From: Kiloniellales bacterium | Lineage (GTDB): Bacteria; Pseudomonadota; Alphaproteobacteria; Kiloniellales; JAKSDN01 | Length of the DNA: 9,711 nucleotides | Assembly (NCBI GenBank): GCA_022360075.1 | Contig: JAKSDN010000008.1 | Span: forward strand, 1 to 9,711 | Direction of reading: 5' to 3' | In this document: piece by piece, positions 1-5,367 of the stretch | Position numbering within the stretch: position 1 is the first letter of the stretch | Layout of the letters: each line of letters opens with the position of its first letter | Made by a program: the position numbers and the translations under genes | Notes under the pieces: generated by a model | Told to the model about the DNA's origin: nothing | Seen by the model: the letters and a program-made list of their open reading frames with translations, nothing else | Database searches by the model: none

Positions 1-214
1 ACTGAGCGAGCAGGTTGCCGGCCTCGGCGAGCGGGGTCCAGATCTGGACGGCCTGCGCGAAGCGGCCCTCTTCGTAAGCTTGCCAGCCCGCATCGAAGTC
101 CGCTCCAGCACGCGTCGTCTGAGGCATCAAGACGATCGCGACCAGCAGCGGCAAGGCAAAGGCCAAGCGACCAAGAACACGCCCATGGCTCAGCGATTTC
201 TGAAGCTCTCTCAT
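1..214 (-). CDS. Secreted Sel1/TPR-like repeat protein, N-terminal part only
   Basis: The first 71 codons of a gene that runs off the left edge of the window. The ATG at 214-212 is preceded by a GAGGAA ribosome binding site about 7 bases upstream. Residues 1-9 are polar and basic, about 12-30 form a hydrophobic signal segment, and a cleavage site is plausible around TRA-GAD at 34-39. From residue 40 the sequence reads FDAGWQAYEEGRFAQAVQIW and then PLAEAGN, which matches the start of Sel1-like repeats (an A-Y-E-x-G-D/R-Y/F-A-x-A pattern followed by PLAEAG). The product is therefore probably a periplasmic or secreted helical-repeat scaffold protein. It begins 26 bases after the stop of the MlaC-like gene, so the two are probably cotranscribed. 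Partner and function cannot be told from this fragment; the total number of repeats is outside the window. Confidence 0.75.
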   Translation of the reverse strand, partial: MRELQKSLSHGRVLGRLAFALPLLVAIVLMPQTTRAGADFDAGWQAYEEGRFAQAVQIWTPLAEAGNLLAQ

Positions 215-240
215 CCGTTTCTTCCTCGCTCCGGCGCGGC

Positions 241-864
241 TCAGCCGGCCGAGGCCGACAAGCGCTCGGTCTGCGCGCGCAGCACCTGGACCAGGCCCTC
301 GACGCCGCTGCGGCGCGCAACGGAGCCGAACTCCTGGCGCTGCGTGACCACCATGCTGACACCCTCGACCAGGACATCGATGATCTTGGGCTTGCCGTTG
401 ATCTGGCGCACCCGCCAGCCTGCCTGAATCGGGGCGCCGCCACCCTGCTCGATGCGCGTCGTGACCACGACGTCCTTCTTCTCGCCGGCGACCTTGGTGC
501 CCACGACCGAGAAGGACTGCCCGGAGAAGCCGCCCAAGCGACGGGCGTAGGTCGTGATCACGTACTCGCTGAAGGCCTCGAGGTAGTCTTGGCGCTGGTC
601 CTTGCCGGCCTGGCGCCAGTACTTCCCGAGCACGAACTTGGCGATCAGCGGCAGGTCGAAGCCTTCGCGCAGGATCGTCGCGAAGGCCGCCTCGCGCTCG
701 GCGAGCGGGATGCCGCTCTGCCTGAGCGTGGAGAGCGCCTGCTCGCCGAGATTTTCGATGTGCTGGACGGCGCTATCGACCGTCGTCGCGGTGGCCTTCA
801 TCGGCATTCCGGCAAAGGCCGTGAAGAACATCAGGATCAGTAAGAACAATCGGCCTGTATGCAT
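241..864 (-). CDS. mlaC: MlaC/Ttg2D-family periplasmic phospholipid-binding protein
   Basis: A 207-aa protein of the MlaC (Ttg2D, Tgt2) family. Members carry phospholipids through the periplasm between outer-membrane MlaA and the inner-membrane MlaFEDB complex. Residues 1-26 form a signal peptide (MHTGRLFLLILMFFTAF, then ATATT). Family features include a helical stretch around 69-110 (FDLPLIAKFVLGKYW, then YLEAFSEYVITTYARRL), beta strands at about 116-138, and the C-terminal segment IIDVLVEGVSMVVTQRQEF (161-179) followed by a helix ending near 199. Length is normal for the family. I chose the ATG at 864-862 with an AAGG about 9 bases upstream, because a TTG at 894 would put 10 polar residues before the signal peptide. 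No MlaA, D, E or F gene is visible. Its downstream neighbour is a Sel1-like secreted protein. The family call is firm; the exact lipid cargo is inference, and hopanoid-associated paralogues exist. Confidence 0.86.
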   Translation of the reverse strand: MHTGRLFLLILMFFTAFAGMPMKATATTVDSAVQHIENLGEQALSTLRQSGIPLAEREAAFATILREGFDLPLIAKFVLGKYWRQAGKDQRQDYLEAFSEYVITTYARRLGGFSGQSFSVVGTKVAGEKKDVVVTTRIEQGGGAPIQAGWRVRQINGKPKIIDVLVEGVSMVVTQRQEFGSVARRSGVEGLVQVLRAQTERLSASAG

Positions 865-1019
865 GAATTCGGACCTTGCCCCGCTCACCCGCAAATACGG
901 GCCCTTGCCGCGAGCCCTGAACCAACCTTAGTGCCTTCGGCCTAGCCCGCCAAGCACGCGAAAGCGGACTGCGTACCGAAGCTTCCGATCTTGTGGATTG
1001 CCGGCCGAGGCCTCTTTGC

Positions 1020-1394
1020 TCAATGGACCGTCGGCTGAAGCTCTTCCCAGGCGCCCGGATGGGAGGCGAACCATTTCTGGGCGGCTTCGCGATGACGCCG
1101 GTCCGCAGAGATCGACAAGACCAGCGCGGAATCACTGCAGACCGCCTCGTCGGCATCGAGCCGATCCAACGCCAGGGCCAGGAGCTGCGCGATGACGCCG
1201 ACGCTCGGGGTCGAGCCCTGGCCATCGGCCCTGGCGTCGTCGATTTCCGCCTTCAAGCTGAGCGCGGCCTGCTCTACCTGAAGCACCCGGTTCACCAGGA
1301 AACGCCGCTCGATCCAGCTCTTTCCCGACATCTCGTCGACCAAATCGTCGACCAGAGCGCGGGCCTCTTCGGTCAAAGTCTCGTAGCGTGTCAT
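1020..1394 (-). CDS. Hypothetical acidic helical protein, 124 aa
   Basis: I do not recognise this protein. It is 124 aa, starts at the ATG 1394-1392 with a strong AGGGGAG ribosome binding site directly upstream, and ends in TGA at 1022-1020. It has no signal peptide, no membrane segment and no repeats. It is rich in acidic residues and alanine and should be mostly alpha-helical: about 6-22 (LTEEARALVDDLVDEM), 28-57 and 68-84. A tryptophan-containing C-terminus (AAQKWFASHPGAWEEL, about 104-119) follows a VCSDSALVLSISADRRHRE stretch. Codon use is GC-rich at third positions in this frame. The opposite-strand reading frames across it are rich in arginine and proline and look like shadows. The spacing to the MlaC gene (155 bases) and from the lipoprotein gene (265 bases) suggests a separate transcription unit. 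The gene is likely real, its role unknown. Confidence 0.7.
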   Translation of the reverse strand: MTRYETLTEEARALVDDLVDEMSGKSWIERRFLVNRVLQVEQAALSLKAEIDDARADGQGSTPSVGVIAQLLALALDRLDADEAVCSDSALVLSISADRRHREAAQKWFASHPGAWEELQPTVH

Positions 1395-1608
1395 AGGCTC
1401 CCCTTCTACCTGCGGAAAGTCCCTCGATCACCCGCTCGCGCACCCAAAAGCGTCCTCGCCGGTCATCCCGCCGGAGCGCGCGTCCTTACCCTTTGTTCAT
1501 TGTGCCTGCTGACGGGCGCTTTGTCACCAGCGGGCCGGATTCTCTCCAGGAAGCCCACCCGGGTAGCCCGAGCCACCGGTTTACGACGCGGCCAGCCCGA
1601 AAGACGGC

Positions 1609-1633
1609 GAGCTGGGCGCCAGGGGCCCAGCTC
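1609..1633 (-). terminator. GC-rich hairpin downstream of the lipoprotein gene
   Basis: A 9-bp perfect inverted repeat (GAGCTGGGC at 1609-1617 and GCCCAGCTC at 1625-1633) with a 7-base loop. It lies 27 bases past the stop of the minus-strand lipoprotein gene. On the minus strand the stem is followed shortly by a short GTCTTTC stretch rather than a clear U-tract, so it may be a weak intrinsic terminator or only a 3'-end stabilising hairpin. A smaller palindrome (ATCTGA/TCAGAT, 1639-1658) lies between it and the stop codon. The rest of the 265-base gap (1395-1659) shows no other feature I can support. Confidence 0.4.
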
Positions 1634-1659
1634 GCAGACATCTGAAAAAGCTGTCAGAT

Positions 1660-2124
1660 TCAGCTTCGGTCCTTCAGCTTCCAAGTGCCATCCGGCTGCC
1701 GGCAAGCCAGGCCATAGGCGGTCTGCGTCTTGCCGTCGACCGTGATGGTCTGCTGGAACTCGCGGCAGTATTGGCCCGAGGAATCCTGGAAGGCCGCTTG
1801 GGGCGTGAAGGTTCCGCTGTTGCCGCTATCCGGGTTGCGCCAAGTCGTGGCCTGGCCACTTCTTTGGGTCTCGAGCGCGTTCTGCTGCGCGCGATACGCG
1901 GCCTCGCGATCGGCATTGTCGAGCAGGTTACCCGCCGCGCCGCCGGCCAAGCCGCCGAGCAGGACGCCGGCAGCGATGCCCGTCGCGCCGCCGCCCAGGG
2001 CCGCGGCGAGCAGGCCACCGCCGGCCGCGCCGGCGGCCGCACCGATCGTCGTTTTCTCCCGACCGGCGCAGGCAGAGAGGGACAAGGCCAGCACGCTGAC
2101 CCCGACGATGATCAGCTTGCGCAT
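1660..2124 (-). CDS. 17-kDa surface antigen-like lipoprotein with glycine zipper (RT0821/Lpp0805 type)
   Basis: A 154-aa outer-membrane lipoprotein. Residues 1-18 are a lipoprotein signal peptide ending in the lipobox LSAC, with the lipidated cysteine at 19. Residues about 27-67 are a glycine-zipper segment, two runs of alanine/glycine-rich sequence (IGAAAGAAGGGLLAAALGGG and GGLAGGAAGNLL) as in rickettsial 17-kDa antigen and similar 2TM proteins. The C-terminal half carries the RT0821/Lpp0805-type pattern: W95-R-N-P, then SGNSGTFTP, then YCREFQQTITVDGK (119-132) and AYGLACRQPDGTWKL (136-150), including the two cysteines C120 and C141. The likely role is structural or in envelope integrity; no enzyme activity is expected. 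The start at 2124 puts the signal peptide at the N-terminus, but its ribosome binding site is poor. An in-frame ATG at 2211 has an AGGGG upstream, yet it would bury the signal peptide behind 29 residues. Confidence 0.87.
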   Translation of the reverse strand: MRKLIIVGVSVLALSLSACAGREKTTIGAAAGAAGGGLLAAALGGGATGIAAGVLLGGLAGGAAGNLLDNADREAAYRAQQNALETQRSGQATTWRNPDSGNSGTFTPQAAFQDSSGQYCREFQQTITVDGKTQTAYGLACRQPDGTWKLKDRS

Positions 2125-2200
2125 CCGCTTTGCCGTCTGGCCTGCGGAGTCCGGGCCGGCATAGCTAACCGCCGGCGCGCCGGCCACAGCCGGCTCATAG

Positions 2201-2230
2201 ATATTAACCATTTACAGCCCCTATTCTCAC
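2201..2230 (-). promoter_or_regulatory. Possible promoter of the 17-kDa-like lipoprotein gene
   Basis: The only AT-rich patch upstream of the lipoprotein gene. On the minus strand a TAATAT at 2206-2201 resembles a -10 box. A TTGAAG farther upstream resembles a -35 box but sits too far from TAATAT; it would instead pair with a TAAATG about 15 bases downstream. Transcription from TAATAT would exclude the upstream in-frame ATG at 2211 and give a leader of about 75 bases containing a perfect 14-bp GC palindrome (2171-2184). Weak evidence from motif similarity only. Confidence 0.25.
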
Positions 2231-2365
2231 TTCAACGAGCGGGTCATCCCCATCGACGACGCGGCACCTCGCAACCGATCACAGCCGGCCGGAACCGCCA
2301 GGGACTCTCGCTTCTGACACTGGGACATATCACACCGCGCCCCTGAAGCCTACCCGCCGACCGGT

Positions 2366-4201
2366 TCAGGTTATGATAACAGCCGCCTGGCGCGTGAACA
2401 TGTTAAAAGCCACATAGCGGTACGACCAACCCCAGCGCCCCACCGCCTCCTGGAAAGCCCGGAACTCGTCCTCCCGCCAACGCTCGGTGCAGAGATACTC
2501 GTCGAAAACGATCACGCTGCCGGGTCCGATTTGCTCTCCCAGGCAATCGAAGACGGTCCGCGTCGAGCTGTAGAGATCGCAGTCGATGTGCAGGAAACGA
2601 ACGGGCTCGTGATGCACGGCCGTGAAGTCGGGCAGGCTCTCGTCGAACAGACCGGAATGCAGACGGACGTTGGACAGGACCGGCGGCAGCGCCCCGCGGG
2701 TCGAATAGGCGCCCCGCGGGTTGTTGCCCCAGGCTTCGGGCAGGCCTTGGAAGCTGTCGAAGCCGTGAACCGGGCCCGAGACCTGCCGTGCGATGAAATT
2801 GATGCTGTTGCCGTGCAGCACGCCGAACTCGAGCACCAGGCCCTCGGACTCGGCCAACGCCAGCGCGTGGGCTAAAGTCTCCTGCGTGGTCGAGAAGAAG
2901 CGCGTCTCCGAGCTGCGCTTCGATTTGACGTAGGCCCAGCTCTCGAGCAGGAAGCCGGAATCACCCGGCGCCCGCTCCAAGGCGGCAAAGTGATCGACAG
3001 CCGCCTCCGCATCGCCTTGCTGTTCGAGCAAGATGGCCAGCAAGAATCGCGCTCGGCGGTGGCCCGCGCGCAGTTTGACCGCCGCAGCGAGAGCCTCGAT
3101 CGCCGGCCCCGGCGCGTCGTCGCGATACACGGCCGCCGCCAGGTCACAGTGAGTGTCGGCGGAGCCGGCGCCGGTCGCGACGGCGCGGCGCAGGAGCTCC
3201 TCGGCCTGCTCGCGCTCACCGGTCAGCCACATCGCCTTGCCGAGAGACGCCAGCGCCGCCTCGCTTTTGGGATCGAGTGCGAGGGCCTGGCGAAAGACCG
3301 GGATCGACTCGGCAAAGCGCCCCTCGCTCAGCAGGGCGTTGCCGAGATTGACGAAGGTCTTCGGATCCTTGGCATCGAGCGCGAGCGCCTGCCTGAAGGC
3401 CTCGATCGCCTCTTCGCGCCGGCCCAGGGCCAGGCGCGCGCGCCCGAGATTGTTGTAGGCGGCGGGGGCATCCGGCACCAGCTCGATGCCGCGCAGATAG
3501 GCCTCGATGGCGCCCACGTGATTGCCGATATCCTGCAGGCAGTTGCCGAGGTTGATCCAGGCGCCGCCGTGGTCCGGGTTGATCGCGATGGCCCGGCGGA
3601 AGGCCGTCTCGGCTCCTTCGGTTTGGCCCACGTCGCTGAGCAGAACACCGAGGTTGTTATGGGCATCCGCATAGTCTTCGGCCAAGGCGATCGCCGAGCG
3701 GTAGGCCGCCTCGGCGCCCTCGAGATCGCCTTGGTCCTGAAGCACCATTCCCAGATTGTTGTGCGCCTCGGCATAGTTCGAGGTCAGGGCAAGAGCACGC
3801 TCGATCGATTCCCGCGCCGCGTCGAGCCGGCCCTCGTGCTGCAGGGCGACGCCCAGGTTGTTGTGGAGCTGCGCCGAGCCGGGCTTGATGGCGAGCGCGC
3901 GCTCGTAGGCGGCGATGGCTTCCTGGTTCCTTCCGAGGGCCTTCAGGGCATTGCCGAGATTCCCATGGTAATCCGGAGCCCCGGGATTCGCCTCGACGGC
4001 CTTGGAGATCAGCTCGACGGCCGGCCCGGCCCGGCCGCACTGAAAGGCGATCACGCCGAGCAAGTGCAGCGCGTCAGGCTGGCCCGGCTGGCGTCTGAGG
4101 ATCTCGCGATAGATCTGTTCGGCTTGAGACAGCCGCCCAGCTTTGTGTTGGGCCAGCCCCTGCCGCAAAGCGGCCGCGCAGTCGGCCCCCCTTCCGTCCA
4201 T
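2366..4201 (-). CDS. TPR-repeat protein fused to a TylF-like SAM-dependent methyltransferase
   Basis: A 611-aa two-part protein, probably cytoplasmic (no signal peptide or membrane segment). The start at ATG 4201-4199 has GAGGGGG 4 bases upstream. Residues about 9-410 are some eleven to twelve tetratricopeptide repeats of 34 residues, most ending in A-x-x-x-NP or ALALD-P and opening with A-x-x-NLG (for example NNLGVAL at 114-120 and WINLGNCL at 215-222). Residues about 430-611 form a class I methyltransferase of the TylF/macrocin O-methyltransferase type: SAM-binding motif EFGVLHGNS (458-466), FDSFQGLPE (481-489), the metal/acid motif FLHIDCDLYSST (536-547) and VFDEYL (565-570). Known members methylate sugar hydroxyls; here the TPR part may present a glycan or protein substrate, which is inference. 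The gene stands alone: 132 bases separate it from the SDR gene, and a 241-base gap follows it before the lipoprotein gene. Confidence 0.88.
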   Translation of the reverse strand: MDGRGADCAAALRQGLAQHKAGRLSQAEQIYREILRRQPGQPDALHLLGVIAFQCGRAGPAVELISKAVEANPGAPDYHGNLGNALKALGRNQEAIAAYERALAIKPGSAQLHNNLGVALQHEGRLDAARESIERALALTSNYAEAHNNLGMVLQDQGDLEGAEAAYRSAIALAEDYADAHNNLGVLLSDVGQTEGAETAFRRAIAINPDHGGAWINLGNCLQDIGNHVGAIEAYLRGIELVPDAPAAYNNLGRARLALGRREEAIEAFRQALALDAKDPKTFVNLGNALLSEGRFAESIPVFRQALALDPKSEAALASLGKAMWLTGEREQAEELLRRAVATGAGSADTHCDLAAAVYRDDAPGPAIEALAAAVKLRAGHRRARFLLAILLEQQGDAEAAVDHFAALERAPGDSGFLLESWAYVKSKRSSETRFFSTTQETLAHALALAESEGLVLEFGVLHGNSINFIARQVSGPVHGFDSFQGLPEAWGNNPRGAYSTRGALPPVLSNVRLHSGLFDESLPDFTAVHHEPVRFLHIDCDLYSSTRTVFDCLGEQIGPGSVIVFDEYLCTERWREDEFRAFQEAVGRWGWSYRYVAFNMFTRQAAVIIT

Positions 4202-4333
4202 ATGTCCCCCTCACGGGCCGATCTCTCTGATGCCGGACCGGCGCCGGTTGGGGCCATTATAGCGACGGCGGGAGACGGGGCCACCGAGATCGGACGGCGG
4301 CCAGGAGCGCGCGAAAGGCGGCCTACGCCGGCC

Positions 4334-5056
4334 TTAGCGGGCGACCGCCATGCGCCCGCCATCGACGCCGACGATCTGACCGGTCATCCAGGCGGCCTCG
4401 TGGCCGAGCAGGAAGACCGCGAGCGCGGCCACGTCGTCGGGCTCGCCGAGGCGACCGAGGGCATGGGCGGCGGAGATCCCCTCGGCCATGGCCTTGTTGG
4501 CGAGCAGGCCCTCGGCCAGAGGCGTGCGTGTGAGGCTGGGCGCCACGCAATTGACCCGAACGGCCGGGGCGAGCTCCGCTGCCAGGGCGCGTGTGAGTCC
4601 CTCGACCCCGCCCTTTGCCGCGGCGATCACGCTGTGGTTTGCGAAGCCGCGCTGTACGGCGACGCTGGAGAACAGCACCACGGCGCCCTCGGCCGCCTTG
4701 AGCGCGGCCGCCGCGGCTTGGACCGCAAGGGCAGCGCCGATCACGTTCAGGGCGTAGGACTGGGCGAGCTGGGCGGCGGTCGCACGTCTCAAGGGCACGA
4801 GGTCGATGGAGCCCACGCAGTAGGCCAAGCCGCCAAGCCGACCGTCCGGCGCCGCCGCTTCGACGGCCTGCTCGATCTGCTCGGCATCGCCCACGTCGAC
4901 CTGGGAGGCGCCCGCGTCGAGCGACTGCGCCAAAGCGGCCAAACGCCCGCCATCGCGCCCGGTGATATGAACCGGTCGCCCGCGCTCGCGGCAGCGCCGG
5001 GCCAGCGCGCTGCCGATGCCGCCGGTGCCGCCAAGAATCAGGACGGGATCGCTCAT
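4334..5056 (-). CDS. SDR-family protein with Ile in place of the catalytic Tyr
   Basis: A 240-aa short-chain dehydrogenase/reductase fold. The N-terminal Rossmann motif is GGTGGIGSA (9-17), with TGRD at 32-35 after the second strand and the DV acid pair at 54-55. The usual NAG motif is replaced by YCVGS (79-83). N104 of the LNVIGA segment is in the usual catalytic-Asn position. Serine is present (S130/S131), and lysine K148 is present in AAAKGG. The residue that should be Tyr, four before the Lys and 13 after S131, is I144 (ATC codon). C-terminal features are typical: VNCVAPSLTRTP (168-179), GRLGEPDDVA (201-210) and TGQIVGVDGG (225-234). Length is normal. It may therefore bind a nucleotide but lack standard reductase chemistry, or belong to a divergent SDR subfamily. 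I chose ATG 5056 with AGG upstream over a TTG at 5095. It appears monocistronic. Confidence 0.88.
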   Translation of the reverse strand: MSDPVLILGGTGGIGSALARRCRERGRPVHITGRDGGRLAALAQSLDAGASQVDVGDAEQIEQAVEAAAPDGRLGGLAYCVGSIDLVPLRRATAAQLAQSYALNVIGAALAVQAAAAALKAAEGAVVLFSSVAVQRGFANHSVIAAAKGGVEGLTRALAAELAPAVRVNCVAPSLTRTPLAEGLLANKAMAEGISAAHALGRLGEPDDVAALAVFLLGHEAAWMTGQIVGVDGGRMAVAR

Positions 5057-5160
5057 CGCTGACCTGTGCCGCTCTTCCGCCGTTGGATCAGGCAAGAGCT
5101 AGATCGGGCCGGCGCGAGGGCAAGCCCGCGTGCCGCCGGGCCCTGCTTGGCCAGTCAGAG

Positions 5161-5191
5161 CGACGGGGCGGCGCCATGCCGCCCCGCGTCG
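5161..5191. repeat. Palindrome A, GC-rich hairpin
   Basis: GGGGCGGC (5165-5172) pairs perfectly with GCCGCCCC (5178-5185) around a 5-base loop. Outer arms CGAC (5161-5164) and GTCG (5188-5191) extend the stem after a 2-base bulge. It is the leftmost of four consecutive hairpins, with no U-tract. Confidence 0.7.
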
Positions 5192-5196
5192 GGTTC

Positions 5197-5231
5197 GGCG
5201 GGCCCAAGCGCTACGCTTGCGCCGGCCCGCC
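5197..5231. repeat. Palindrome B, two-part GC-rich hairpin
   Basis: An outer 8-bp stem GGCGGGCC (5197-5204) / GGCCCGCC (5224-5231) and an inner 6-bp stem CAAGCG (5205-5210) / CGCTTG (5214-5219) with a 3-base loop and a 4-base bulge on one side. It abuts palindrome C, sharing the base before its CTAG. Confidence 0.7.
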
Positions 5232-5283
5232 TAGTGGTACGACTCCAACATTCCGATCCCGGAATGTCGGGCCGCTCCACTAG
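5231..5283. repeat. Palindrome C, 53-bp CTAG-bounded imperfect inverted repeat
   Basis: Starts and ends with CTAG. The outer 8-bp stem CCTAGTGG (5230-5237) / CCACTAGG (5277-5284) and the inner 8-bp stem ACATTCCG (5248-5255) / CGGAATGT (5260-5267) are both perfect, and the arms between them are partly matched. The arm sequence resembles the right arm of palindrome D, which suggests a small dispersed repeat family (REP- or MITE-like). No coding capacity. Confidence 0.7.
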
Positions 5284-5363
5284 GTAACTTTTTGTTTGGG
5301 TTCAATTCTGGTCGACACTTGATCCAATTTCATCGGACTCAAGTGTCGGAATTGAACCACTAG
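5280..5363. repeat. Palindrome D, 84-bp CTAG-bounded inverted repeat
   Basis: Bounded by the CTAG it shares with palindrome C (5280-5283) and another at 5360-5363. Two perfect 9-bp stems: GTTCAATTC (5300-5308) / GAATTGAAC (5349-5357) and GACACTTGA (5314-5322) / TCAAGTGTC (5339-5347), with a 5-base against 1-base bulge between them and a 16-base loop. It ends 4 bases from the stop codon of the proX-like gene, so on the minus strand it is the first structure after translation stops and may serve as a terminator or mRNA-stabilising element. On that strand the arms are followed by an AACAAAAAGTT run rather than a U-tract. Confidence 0.7.
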
Positions 5364-5367
5364 CTGG

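Larger units (their letters stand above)
5057..5367. other. Gene-free stretch between the SDR and proX-like genes
   Basis: These 311 bases contain no plausible gene; the short plus-strand reading frames here are arginine-rich and lack a ribosome binding site. The part nearest the SDR gene (5057-5160) must hold its promoter, but I see no clear -35/-10 pair. From 5161 to 5363 it is almost entirely hairpin-forming sequence: four successive palindromes described separately. Since both flanking genes read leftward, the palindromes lie at the 3' end of the proX-like transcript and probably insulate the SDR gene from it. Confidence 0.7.

Noticed and set aside
993..1745. 250-codon plus-strand reading frame across the hypothetical protein and the lipoprotein 3' end
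   Set aside because: Arginine- and proline-rich, no ribosome binding site, no domain, and it overlaps two better-supported minus-strand genes; a GC-rich shadow frame.
2125..2211. 29-residue N-terminal extension of the 17-kDa-like lipoprotein from the ATG at 2211
   Set aside because: It would place the lipoprotein signal peptide internally and overlaps the likely -10 box, though its upstream AGGGG is better than that of the chosen start; kept only as an alternative.
2366..4201. TPR region considered as a tandem DNA repeat
   Set aside because: The periodicity is at the protein level (34 residues); the nucleotide sequences of the units are too diverged to be a DNA repeat array.
4237..4248. Perfect 12-bp palindrome ACCGGCGCCGGT between the SDR and TPR genes
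   Set aside because: No loop, no U-tract and built only from GC-rich dinucleotides; such short palindromes are common in this base composition, so I do not call it a terminator or operator.
2990..5062. 690-codon plus-strand reading frame covering the TPR and SDR genes
   Set aside because: Lies antisense to two proteins with clear domains. The translation is low-complexity and mirrors TPR codon patterns; long antisense frames are expected at this GC content.
5161..5363. Palindrome cluster considered as a CRISPR array, attachment site or insertion-sequence remnant
   Set aside because: The spacing and sequence of the units differ, there is no repeat-spacer pattern, and no tRNA, integrase or transposase fragment is nearby.
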